This document shows, one piece after another, positions 12,419 to 19,251 of a stretch of 57,510 bases of DNA; within the stretch, counting starts at the first letter, position 1, and each line of letters starts with the position of its first letter. The stretch comes from Rhodococcus sp. (in: high G+C Gram-positive bacteria) (GTDB taxonomy: Bacteria; Actinomycetota; Actinomycetes; Mycobacteriales; Mycobacteriaceae): contig JAAZAD010000534.1 of assembly GCA_012514505.1 (NCBI GenBank), positions 1 through 57,510 of the forward strand, written 5' to 3'. The notes under the pieces were generated by a model. The model was not told the origin of the DNA, searched no databases, and was given only the letters and a program-made list of their open reading frames with translations. Position numbers and translations under genes: made by a program.

Positions 12419-12618
12419 GCACCCGCAAGCGTCATTGCAAGACACCGGGCTGCCAGAAGATCACACGCTCCGCTACCCGCGTCTGCCAGAGCTGCACGCC
12501 CGGCCCGACATTCACCTACAGCGACGGGCACCTCCGCATCGGCGACACCACAATGACCACTGACGAGGCACTCGCATTCACCGACGCGATCGTCGACACC
12601 ATCGAGGCCGGCCGATGA
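12415..12618 (+). CDS. Small Cys-rich element protein
   Basis: The 67-residue product has four cysteines (KRHCKTPGCQK and RVCQSCTPG) that form a probable zinc ribbon in the first 30 residues, followed by a short strand-helix region (FTYSDGHLRIGDTTMTTDEA). It starts at ATGA overlapping the previous stop and itself overlaps the WhiB-like gene. Possibly DNA- or RNA-binding; no assigned family. Confidence 0.55.
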   Translation: MSTRKRHCKTPGCQKITRSATRVCQSCTPGPTFTYSDGHLRIGDTTMTTDEALAFTDAIVDTIEAGR

Positions 12619-13112
12619 ACCGTGGCAGGCCCCGACGAGTGAAACCACCGACCGACTCCCAGATCGCCGCAACAGTCCGCGACTTCGACCGGCTCGGCAC
12701 ACCAGTCGACGCCACAATCGCCGAGATCCTCGACGCGATGCGGACCGCCGGCCTACGAGGCGGCACCGACCGAGCCCGCCTCGCGCAACGCACACGACAA
12801 GCACGCGACGGCATCACCACACGCAAAGCCAGACCCGCGCACCAGTACCCGCGAGCCTTCGCACTCATCGCCGCACTCGTCGACGGCCGACTCCTCGGCG
12901 CCGCATGCGTCGGACAGCACGCACTGTTCGACGACAGGCACGACGGCGAACCCGCACACGAGCGGGATGCACGACACCGTGCAGCGGTCGCGATCTGTGC
13001 CGACTGCACCGTCGTCGACAACTGCGAGCACGTCTACCGAGAGAACACCGGCAAGGTCGCCGGCGTCTGGGCCGGCCACACACGAACCCACACCCGAAGG
13101 AGCACACCATGA
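12615..13112 (+). CDS. WhiB-like iron-sulfur protein with N-terminal extension
   Basis: The 165-residue product has the WhiB cysteine pattern at its C-terminus: C98, then C128-x2-C131-x5-C137, followed by GKVAGVWAG, equivalent to the G(V/I)WGG turn. These four cysteines should bind a 4Fe-4S cluster. Residues 1-80 are an extra basic helical region (TDSQIAATVRDFDRLGTPVD) that may bind DNA. WhiB proteins act with the housekeeping sigma factor in actinobacteria, and mycobacteriophage TM4 encodes one that inhibits host WhiB2. A role in host transcription control is inferred. Start overlaps the previous stop. Confidence 0.75.
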   Translation: MNRGRPRRVKPPTDSQIAATVRDFDRLGTPVDATIAEILDAMRTAGLRGGTDRARLAQRTRQARDGITTRKARPAHQYPRAFALIAALVDGRLLGAACVGQHALFDDRHDGEPAHERDARHRAAVAICADCTVVDNCEHVYRENTGKVAGVWAGHTRTHTRRSTP

Positions 13113-13294
13113 CCCACATTCCCGTCGTCAAGGCCAAGCGCAAACGAAGCGCCCCGCACCGATGCGCCGGCCACCGATGCCCCCACCTCATCCGCAAAGG
13201 CCGGTACTGCCCAACCTGCGGACCACAGCACGCAGCACGCGCCACACGACGCGAACACGACCAAGGGGTGACCCCACCTACCCAAACCCCGTAA
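13109..13294 (+). CDS. Small zinc-ribbon element protein
   Basis: The 61-residue product has RCAGHRCPH and RYCPTCGPQH, two CxxC-like pairs expected to bind zinc, within a very basic chain (KAKRKRSAPHR). The ATG at 13109 overlaps the previous stop and has GAAGGAG upstream. Probably nucleic-acid-binding. Family not recognised. Confidence 0.55.
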   Translation: MTHIPVVKAKRKRSAPHRCAGHRCPHLIRKGRYCPTCGPQHAARATRREHDQGVTPPTQTP

Positions 13295-13336
13295 ACGTCA
13301 GCCCACGAGCCACACAGCCCCAGCAAGGAACACGCC

Positions 13337-13723
13337 ATGCCAAGAGCGACCGCGAGAGTCTGCCCCAAATGCCGACAAGCACACAGCAACCCGAAAGGCT
13401 GCCCCACATGCCGGCCGCCGTGGCGAGGCTCGAGCTACGCCGGCGGATCCACCCGACGAGGCCGACGCCTACGGCAACAAGTCCTCGAAGAACAACCGAT
13501 CTGCGCCATACCCGGCTGCAGACGACTATCCGCCGAAGTCGACCACATCGTGAACCTCGCCGCCGGCGGCGAACGCTACGACCGAGCGAACTGTCGCGGA
13601 CTCTGCGAGCCACACCACCGCGAAAAGACTGCACGCGAAGCACAAGCCGGCCGACAACGAACCGCCCCCGGGGTAGGGACGTCTCAGCCTCGCCCGCAAC
13701 CCGACCGGACCTCGACGGGGTAG
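13337..13723 (+). CDS. HNH endonuclease
   Basis: The 128-residue product has an N-terminal zinc ribbon (CPKCRQAHSNPKGCPTC) and the HNH core: CAIPGCRRLSAEVDHIVNLA, then NCRGLCEPHHREKT. Phage HNH proteins of this size usually lie beside terminase genes and assist DNA packaging. Here no terminase is present, so it may act with a helper terminase, or in replication or mobility. RBS AAGGAA before ATG 13337. Confidence 0.85.
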   Translation: MPRATARVCPKCRQAHSNPKGCPTCRPPWRGSSYAGGSTRRGRRLRQQVLEEQPICAIPGCRRLSAEVDHIVNLAAGGERYDRANCRGLCEPHHREKTAREAQAGRQRTAPGVGTSQPRPQPDRTSTG

Positions 13724-13797
13724 CTCTCTTTACCGCTGCTCGAAATCCGTTCAAAGGGGGGTTCACCCCTCGACCGACACGAATCACGGAGGAAATC

Positions 13798-14052
13798 ATG
13801 ACCATTCAACCTGTCGACCAGGGCCGCGCGGCTCGTCTGCTCCTCGCTTGCTTGGACGACGAGCCCGGCCGTGCTGCTGCAGTGATCGACGAAGCCGATG
13901 CGGCCGGCACCGTCCCGGCACTCATCACGGCTATGGCGGGCTGGCTTGCGTCGGCACTCGTGATGACGGCCGGGAGTGATGGGGCTCGGGCGATCGCCGA
14001 GCGCACCGTGCTCGACGCCCAGCTCGCCGACGAACGGCCGGCCGATGCGTGA
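13798..14052 (+). CDS. Element protein of unknown function
   Basis: The 84-residue, Ala-rich helical product (MTIQPVDQGRAARLLLACLD) has GGAGG 5 nt before the start, the strongest ribosome site in the element. A central segment (VPALITAMAGWLASALVM) is hydrophobic. It overlaps the following gene. The 74 bp before it may hold a separate promoter for the capsid-side genes. Confidence 0.6.
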   Translation: MTIQPVDQGRAARLLLACLDDEPGRAAAVIDEADAAGTVPALITAMAGWLASALVMTAGSDGARAIAERTVLDAQLADERPADA

Positions 14053-14356
14053 TTACGGGCCGGTTTCGATGACGTCGCAATCTCGCGGCCCGTTGCGCGC
14101 CTATGAGATCCCGCTCGGCGGCACGACGACGACGGTGCTCCTCGACGATGTTGAGGCCCGTGCCCGTGGTTTGCTGCCACCACTGCACGCGCCTGCCGAC
14201 GACGGCGAAGCCGACGAGGAGGCCGGCGCACTGTCGACGATCCGACGAGTGTTGACCCGCAAGGGTCGAGGGTTCGGCGACAACGACGAGTACGCCGACG
14301 TGCCGGCCGAAACCGCCGACGTGTGGGACTCGAGAAAGTGGCGGCAATCGCCGTAG
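14045..14356 (+). CDS. Element protein of unknown function
   Basis: The 103-residue product starts at ATG 14045 inside the end of the previous gene. It begins MRDYGPVSMTSQSRGPLRAY, followed by a beta-rich stretch (IPLGGTTTTVLLDDVEARA) and a disordered acidic C-terminal half. It immediately precedes the capsid region; a head-accessory or size-determination role is possible but not shown. Confidence 0.55.
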   Translation: MRDYGPVSMTSQSRGPLRAYEIPLGGTTTTVLLDDVEARARGLLPPLHAPADDGEADEEAGALSTIRRVLTRKGRGFGDNDEYADVPAETADVWDSRKWRQSP

Positions 14357-14375
14357 ACTGTGCCGTGAGGATGCA

Positions 14376-14436
14376 GGGCCATCGGTACACGGCCGCTGTG
14401 CACGTCCGTCCCGTAAGGGGCCAGCGGTACACGACC
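14376..14436. repeat. Pair of 19-bp direct repeats upstream of the capsid gene
   Basis: GGGCCATCGGTACACGGCC (14376-14394) and GGGCCAGCGGTACACGACC (14418-14436) match at 17 of 19 positions, 42 bp apart. They lie in the 212-bp gap before the capsid gene, which holds no ORF. Operator, promoter or packaging site are all possible. Confidence 0.5.
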
Positions 14437-14568
14437 AGCCCGCCCGTTCTGCAGATTCACGGCCGACACGGTTGAGCCAGCGTAGCCATCCGTCCGTTCC
14501 CGTTGCGACCGTTCCCAATTCATCACGCGACGCCCAACGGTGGCGCGACAATCCGAAGAGGTCACAGA

Positions 14569-15774
14569 ATGTACAAGTCGAAGATCGAGAAGCTCCGCGA
14601 CGAGGCACTCGAGGCGATCAAGCCGGCCCGCGAGCTCGGCGAGAAGTGTGCCGCCGAGGGCCGTGCACTCAACCAGAAGGAGCGGGCACAGTACGACGCC
14701 GCAATGGCGAAGGGCCGCGCGATTCAAGAGCAGATGAGGGCGGCGAAGGCCGACAAGGAGGTTCTCGACGGTGCGAAGTCGCTCGCCGAGCATCTCGGCG
14801 TACCCGGCGCCGGTGACGACACGGGTACGGCGAAGACGGGCCGGCTCGGGCTTACCGGGAAGTCCGGTAAGGCGCTCGGTGTGAAGATCGCCGACCAGAT
14901 GCAGCGTGACAACGGCATCGGACAGAAGGCACTGGCACCGGCCGGCACCACGGTTACCGATGTTCCGATGCTGCCCGAGTCGCCTGTCGCGCTCGGGAAG
15001 CCGGTGGCGAGTCTGTTCGATGTGCTGCCGATGCAGAAGCGGGCACCGCAGTACACGTATCTGCGGCAGTCGACGCGCACGAACAACGCTGCGCCGGTCA
15101 CGCAGGGTGCCTCGAAGCCGACGAGCGTGCTCGGGCTCACTCAGGTCGACGCCGAGCTGCAGGTTGTGGCGCACTTGTCCGAGCCGATCCCGAAGCACTG
15201 GCTCAAGGACACGGCCGCACTCGAAATGTTCGTAGCCGAGGAACTCGTCTACGGGCTGGCGACCGCCGTCGAGGTTCAGGTGCTCGGTGGTGACGGCACA
15301 CCACCGAACCTGACCGGCATGTCTGAGACGTCGGGCATTCAGTCTCAGGCATTCGTGAACGGGTCGAATCTCCTCGCGGTGACGCGTGCGGCGATCACGA
15401 AGCTCGAGGTCGCCGGCCACGAGGCCGGTGTGTTCGTCCTCGCCCCGGCTGTGTGGGAATCCCTCGAACTGGCTCGCACCGACACCGCCGGGAATCTGGA
15501 GCTCGGCGGGCCCGTCGACCGCGCGGCAAAGCGGCTGTGGGGTGTGCCTGTCGTACTGTCGCTCGGTCTGCCGGCCGACACCGGCATGCTGTTGGACACG
15601 AGTGCGGTCGGGATCTCGGTGGGCGACGAGGGCATCGAAACGGAATGGTCCGACAACACGTCCGACGATTTCGCGAAGAACCAGCTTCGTGCCCGTGTCG
15701 AGGGCCGGTTCAACGTCGATGTGTTCCAGCCGCTCGGCGTCGTGTCCATCGCAACGGTCGAAGCAGCCGCTTAG
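14569..15774 (+). CDS. HK97-fold phage major capsid protein
   Basis: The 401-residue product begins with a charged helical delta/scaffold-like region of about 1-75 (KIEKLRDEALEAIKPARELG). The capsid fold follows: VASLFDVLPMQKRAPQYTYL, then AELQVVAHLSEPIPKHWL, the A-domain helix FVAEELVYGLATAVEVQVL with GGDGTPPNLTG, and the terminal strand RVEGRFNVDVFQPLGVV. This is the TIGR01554-type phage capsid. RBS AGAGG before ATG 14569. It is the only structural gene, so particles must be completed by a helper phage or the protein must modify helper capsids. An encapsulin is less likely given the delta region and context. Confidence 0.92.
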   Translation: MYKSKIEKLRDEALEAIKPARELGEKCAAEGRALNQKERAQYDAAMAKGRAIQEQMRAAKADKEVLDGAKSLAEHLGVPGAGDDTGTAKTGRLGLTGKSGKALGVKIADQMQRDNGIGQKALAPAGTTVTDVPMLPESPVALGKPVASLFDVLPMQKRAPQYTYLRQSTRTNNAAPVTQGASKPTSVLGLTQVDAELQVVAHLSEPIPKHWLKDTAALEMFVAEELVYGLATAVEVQVLGGDGTPPNLTGMSETSGIQSQAFVNGSNLLAVTRAAITKLEVAGHEAGVFVLAPAVWESLELARTDTAGNLELGGPVDRAAKRLWGVPVVLSLGLPADTGMLLDTSAVGISVGDEGIETEWSDNTSDDFAKNQLRARVEGRFNVDVFQPLGVVSIATVEAAA

Positions 15775-16154
15775 CAGTCCACGGCGTCAAGCTCACCCGG
15801 TGCCGGGTTACATGGCCGGTAGTCGGGAGGTATGGCAGGAGAGACGCCCCTCGGGCAGTCTGAGACCCGGCCAGCGCCACGCATACAGAACGCCCCGCCA
15901 AGGGATCACACTTGGCGGGGCGCTCTGCTGTCGTCTCGTCGAGGGTACTCACTGAGCGAGTACCCTTCCCGGCGTCGATGGGGGGTCCGTCAGACGGACC
16001 CCCATCGCGATTCCCTGTGCCAGACACGGCCCACCGATGGGGTACGTCTGCCGTACCCCGTCGTCGACTCGATGCAGATGATGTGAGCCAGACTCACACC
16101 AGCTCGGCGTCGATTCGCCGAAGGATCACACGCGGCGGGGCGCTCTGCTGTGCG
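15775..16154. other. Hairpin-rich noncoding region after the capsid gene
   Basis: No gene is seen. CGCCCCGCCAAG/CTTGGCGGGGCG (15891-15922), AGGGTACTC/GAGTACCCT (15942-15966), GGTCCG/CGGACC within 15984-16000 and GGGGTACG/CGTACCCC (16039-16059) are successive near-perfect hairpins. A block of about 34 bp beginning GGATCACAC at 15903 recurs from 16123 (GGCGGGGCGCTCTGCTGT in both). The first hairpin can serve as the capsid terminator; the rest are unexplained. Confidence 0.6.
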
Positions 16155-16655
16155 TCAACGGGTTCGATCGCGCTGTCTTTCCTGGAAGCGGTCCCAGGAG
16201 GTCACACGGTCGGGCAGTATCTCGGTCCAGGTGAGACGCTCGCCTGCCTGACTGCCGGCGGCCGGTATCCATGAGATCCGAACCTCGCCGCCTCGGTGAC
16301 CACCGCCGGTGAGGGCCGAAAATAGGACCGCTTGCCCGGCCGCGACCGTTACGTTCTCCCGATCACCGAACCCAATCTCGAGGAAGTCGCCGCCGAGCTG
16401 GACGTCGTGAGCGTCGACCGTGCCCGTGTTGCGGATCTGGTAGGACGTGTCCGCACGAACGCCGAGTGCGATTGCCCAGCCGAAGTGCCGGCCTTTCTCG
16501 ACGACCTCGGCTAGCTCGGCGCTCCGCGCTGCGGCCGTCGCCGACGCCTCGGCCGCTCTCGTCTGCCGGCGCGCATACCGGAGTGCCCCGAGCGCAATCA
16601 ACGCCGCGACGCCGGCCACACACAACGACAGGACCGAGATACCGAACTCACTCAT
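16155..16655 (-). CDS. Membrane-anchored cargo protein of unknown function
   Basis: The product is 166 residues from ATG 16655. It has one N-terminal membrane helix (VLSLCVAGVAALIALGAL), an alanine-rich coiled-coil-like segment (RQTRAAEASATAAARSAEL), then a beta-rich domain (YQIRNTGTVDAHDVQLGG, and VTVAAGQAVLFSAL) resembling an Ig/CARDB-like fold. It is transcribed opposite to the capsid genes and sits next to attR, where satellites keep accessory genes. Superinfection exclusion or defence is conceivable, without direct evidence. Confidence 0.65.
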   Translation of the reverse strand: MSEFGISVLSLCVAGVAALIALGALRYARRQTRAAEASATAAARSAELAEVVEKGRHFGWAIALGVRADTSYQIRNTGTVDAHDVQLGGDFLEIGFGDRENVTVAAGQAVLFSALTGGGHRGGEVRISWIPAAGSQAGERLTWTEILPDRVTSWDRFQERQRDRTR

Positions 16656-16678
16656 CACGCGATCCTATGGTTCGCCGG

Positions 16679-16697
16679 TGTCACAGCGGTGTCACTA
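16679..16697. other. Right arm-type integrase site (candidate)
   Basis: TGTCACAGCGGTGTCACTA differs from the left-end copy (8938-8956) only at two central bases. It lies 107 bp inside attR. Confidence 0.55.
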
Positions 16698-16803
16698 TCG
16701 GGTGCGATTCGCCGCGATCTCGTGCGGACGAATGCGGACGGTAACCGCAGCTCACCCACCAAATCCCGAACTCACACAGACTCTCCGAACCGCACCGGGC
16801 CGA

Positions 16804-16846
16804 CTTCCCAAGCTGAATACGCGGGTTCGATTCCCGTCATCGGCTC
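16804..16846 (+). repeat. attR: 43-bp copy of the tRNA-Gly 3' half
   Basis: Identical over 43 bp to 8821-8863. No tRNA 5' half precedes it, so it is not a tRNA gene. Confidence 0.95.
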
Positions 16847-17181
16847 TCCGCAGGTCACAGCGGGTTTTCACCCCACCGGTGATGGGTTCAGCTGCGAGTC
16901 AGAAGGTGCATGCGTGCCCCGTACGTGCCCCGAGGACCGACTCATGCCCACATCATCGTTCGGCGCGATCCGCCATCGAAGCGGCCATCTCCGTTCCGCC
17001 TCTTAACTCCACCCCTCGCTTCCAAGCCAGTCAGTCGTCTTCCATCCAGCACTGCCGCACGGCTGACTGACTCACTCCATTCGGTCGACCTAGTCCATCT
17101 ACACCCACGCCACGACCGACTGAGCGACAATTGGATGCTGGGCCGTCTACGCCCAGAACATTCTTCGTAGGAGGTGGGGGC
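16847..17181. other. Intergenic region right of attR
   Basis: No supported gene. GGTCACAGCGGG near 16855 resembles the arm sites, and GTGCCCCGTACGTGCCCC (about 16916-16933) is a short tandem repeat. The 3' end carries the GGAGG ribosome site (17169-17173) of the next, frameshifted gene. Confidence 0.4.
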
Positions 17182-17644
17182 GTGTCTCGCACCGCACTCC
17201 GGCATCGGGGGGGCAGCGGCCGTCGCTGCGATCCCAGTCGCGTTCGTCGTGTCGTTCTCTACCGGTCTGCCCACCGCCGGGGCTGCTTCGACCGACACGG
17301 TCCTCCCGGTCCCGGTCGTCGGCCTCGCCACAGGACCGACCGGACTCCCAGGCCCACTGCTCGCCCACCACGTCACCGCCCGAACCGATCCGGCCGCCCC
17401 TGGCACCACCGCGTTCCTCGGCACCGAGACGCCGTACTGCATATGTGTCGTCCATTGGCGCAATCTCACGACCGGCTCAGCCGGTGTCTGGCACTCGACC
17501 TATGCGTTCGCTCCGGGCCCTGCTCACGTGGCCCAGACCGGTTCCGGGGTCCTGATTGCGGCGGTCACGGCAGGCGGTGCGCCGGGCTATCCACTGACCC
17601 CGGCAACGCTGCTGCCGGGCGGCGGTACCTGGACCGTGCCGTAG
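17182..17644 (+). pseudogene. Secreted protein gene with a frameshift in a G7 tract
   Basis: GTG 17182 has GGAGG at ideal distance and starts MSRTALRHRG, a signal-peptide n-region. The hydrophobic core and cleavage region (VAAIPVAFVVSFSTG, then LPTAGAAS) continue only in the next frame, to TAG 17642-17644. The switch coincides with seven G at 17207-17213; with six G the whole 153-codon frame is open. The mature part (VLPVPVVGLATGPTGLPGPL, ETPYCICVVHW) has no recognised family. Phase variation, a fixed mutation or a sequencing error would all look like this. A GTG at 17174 in the downstream frame has no spaced ribosome site. Confidence 0.6.
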
Positions 17645-17700
17645 TTCCTACTGAAGCCCAGACGAACAGCCACCTGGGGTGTGACGTGGTCGGTGATCAG

Positions 17701-18045
17701 TCAGCGGTACGGGGTAAGAGTGAATTCGCCGATCACCACGCCACCCAGGAATGCCGGGCCCGAATATCCGCCATGTCCGTCACTGTTCATGAAAACTCGG
17801 TGGCCTGGGAAGAAGTCCACGTAGCCGCCGGTGGGCGTCGGATGAATGGGGTAACGCCCGATGAGGACGAGTTCCTGCCCCTGAACCTGCCCCTGGCGCT
17901 CCAATAGCACGATGCCGGACGACGACGTCGTGGACGTATAGGTGCCGGGAACGACCTCGGCAGAAGCTTGTCCGGCCGCCCCGATGAGGGCTGCGGTACC
18001 GACCGCTACGACTGCGGCGCCCCGGAATACAGATCGAACAAGCAT
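17701..18045 (-). CDS. Small secreted protein of unknown function
   Basis: The 114-residue product has a classic Sec signal (MLVRSVFRGAAVVAVGTAAL, then IGAAGQASAEV) with probable cleavage after ASA near residue 29. The mature 85 residues are beta-rich (VVPGTYTSTTSSSGIVLLER, HRVFMNSDGHGGYSGPAFLG). No family recognised. It follows DoxX on the same strand, 70 bp downstream. It is convergent with the frameshifted secreted gene. Confidence 0.72.
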   Translation of the reverse strand: MLVRSVFRGAAVVAVGTAALIGAAGQASAEVVPGTYTSTTSSSGIVLLERQGQVQGQELVLIGRYPIHPTPTGGYVDFFPGHRVFMNSDGHGGYSGPAFLGGVVIGEFTLTPYR

Positions 18046-18115
18046 GGCCGCTTCCTATCGCTCGGGGAGGGCCCATTATGCGCTCCGCGTGCGACTCCGG
18101 GGCGGATTCCGGGCG

Positions 18116-18490
18116 TCAGAAGGCGTACGGACCGAAACGACCCCACGCCACGAAGGCCGCCAACGCGAGCAGCACCACGTTGATGGCAATGGACTGCGCT
18201 TCCCCACGACGGGCGTGAACAATGATCGCTCCCACCATGACCAGGGCCAGACCCGCTGCGGCCAGCGGTACAAGAATCGGCGCGACGCCGACAGCGGCGG
18301 GCAGGACCAAGCCGACGGCCCCCAAAATTTCTACGGCGCCGATCGCCTTGACTGCAGAAGGGCTGAAGTTCTCCACCCAGCCCATCCCCGACGCGGCGAG
18401 CTTGTCCTTCGACTGCGCCAACTTCATGGCGCCGGCGGCGGCGAACCCCACTGCCAAGACGATTGCGACGATCCACAGTGCGATGTTCAT
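18116..18490 (-). CDS. DoxX-family membrane protein
   Basis: The 124-residue product has four membrane helices (IALWIVAIVLAVGFAAAGAM; AIGAVEILGAVGLVLPAAVG; LVPLAAAGLALVMVGAIIVH; IAINVVLLALAAFVAWG) and the GxMKLxxS-type motif after helix 1 common in the DoxX/SURF4-like family. Members are linked to redox or thiosulfate-related membrane functions. It diverges from a MarR gene across a region with several CTTGAA/TTCAAG palindromes, so MarR control is likely. Confidence 0.82.
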   Translation of the reverse strand: MNIALWIVAIVLAVGFAAAGAMKLAQSKDKLAASGMGWVENFSPSAVKAIGAVEILGAVGLVLPAAVGVAPILVPLAAAGLALVMVGAIIVHARRGEAQSIAINVVLLALAAFVAWGRFGPYAF

Positions 18491-18514
18491 GACGACTTCT
18501 TTCCGACTCGGATG

Positions 18515-18590
18515 CTTGAATGTTCAAGTCAAGACTAAGAGAGTTGACTTGAATCGTCAAGTAAAAGGTCTTGGGGATTCACTTGAATCC
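18515..18590. promoter_or_regulatory. MarR operators between doxX and marR
   Basis: CTTGAA-TG-TTCAAG (18515-18528) and ACTTGA-ATCG-TCAAGT (18547-18562) are perfect dyads, and ACTTGAATCC (18581) is a further half site. They fill the divergent promoter region, fitting auto- and cross-regulation by the MarR protein. Confidence 0.65.
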
Positions 18591-18616
18591 TGTAGTGATC
18601 CGGATACGATGACAGG

Positions 18617-19123
18617 GTGAACGCGGACGCACAGGAACCGGAAACCAACTGGCTGACAGCCGAGGAACGCGATGCCTGGCTGTCGCTGACCAGCGTGATC
18701 ATGCGCCTGCAACCCGCCCTCGACGCTCGATTGAAACGCGATGCCGGCTTGTCGCACTTCGAGTACCAGATAATGGCCGCGCTGTCCGAGTCTCCGGAGC
18801 ACACCCTTCGTATGAGTGAACTCGCCGTGCTTGCCGAAGGCTCCCTGTCCCGACTGTCCTATGCCGTCGGACGCCTCGAGAAGGAGCAGTGGGTTCACCG
18901 CATGCCTGACCCCGCCGACGGTCGCTATACGTTGGCGATCCTGACCGACACAGGGTGGGACAAGGTCGTGGACACCGCGCCCGGCCACGTCGCCGAGGTC
19001 CGGCGGCTCGTCGTCGACCCACTCAACAAAACCCAACTGCGGCAGATGACAGCCATCAACACACGCATCCTCGCCGCCATCGACCCCGACAACACCTGCG
19101 CACCCACTCTCGGACCGGAATGA
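18617..19123 (+). CDS. MarR-family transcriptional regulator
   Basis: The 168-residue product fits a MarR dimeric winged helix: LSHFEYQIMAALSESPEHTL, MSELAVLAEGSLSRLSYAVG as the helix-turn-helix, VHRMPDPADGRYTLAILTD as the wing. It is divergent from doxX. Its likely targets are its own gene and doxX; the ligand is unknown. The window's second tRNA scar begins 77 bp after its stop. Confidence 0.9.
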   Translation: MNADAQEPETNWLTAEERDAWLSLTSVIMRLQPALDARLKRDAGLSHFEYQIMAALSESPEHTLRMSELAVLAEGSLSRLSYAVGRLEKEQWVHRMPDPADGRYTLAILTDTGWDKVVDTAPGHVAEVRRLVVDPLNKTQLRQMTAINTRILAAIDPDNTCAPTLGPE

Positions 19124-19200
19124 ACTGCACAAAACTCGGTGTGACCGTCTGACGTCAGGTCGGCGGCGCAATCGGCGAGACGTACGATGCCCGAAACGCT

Positions 19201-19229
19201 TTCCCAAGCCGATTCCCGTCATCGGCTCC
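19201..19229 (+). repeat. Degenerate tRNA-Gly 3' scar (third att-like copy)
   Basis: TTCCCAAGC is joined directly to CGATTCCCGTCATCGGCTCC, i.e. the tRNA-Gly 3' half with 14 internal bases missing. It is followed by AAGACC-TGGAG-GGTCTT, a small hairpin of the kind expected after a tRNA. It marks the likely original right border of the tRNA locus. Confidence 0.7.
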
Positions 19230-19251
19230 ACCAAAGACCTGGAGGGTCTTC

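Larger units (their letters stand above)
8821..16846. mobile_element. Phage-satellite-like integrative element with a lone capsid gene
   Basis: The element spans two 43-bp att copies (unit length 7983 bp). Leftward genes are int and an XRE repressor. Rightward genes are a Xis-like protein, tightly overlapping small genes, a replication protein, a WhiB-like protein, HNH nuclease and HK97 major capsid protein. A leftward membrane cargo gene and attR close it. No portal, protease, terminase, tail or lysis gene is present, so it cannot form a complete phage. Its size and content resemble mycobacterial phiRv1/phiRv2-type elements and capsid-forming inducible islands, but with fewer structural genes. 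Satellite status is inferred; a helper phage is not visible. Confidence 0.85.

Noticed and set aside
14569-15774. Encapsulin rather than phage capsid
   Set aside because: The protein has an N-terminal delta/scaffold-like region, lies among phage-type genes inside att sites, and no cargo enzyme gene is adjacent.
16804-16846. Second tRNA-Gly gene at attR
   Set aside because: Only the 3' half is present; the 5' acceptor and D arm are missing.
16916-16940. Possible integrase C-terminal remnant right of attR
   Set aside because: The GTGCCCC repeat and its translation give too few residues to support a family assignment.
17131-17907. 258-codon plus-strand frame over the secreted-protein genes
   Set aside because: Its product is arginine-rich and crosses the well-supported minus-strand secreted protein. 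Only its first codons (from 17182) are meaningful, as the start of the frameshifted gene.
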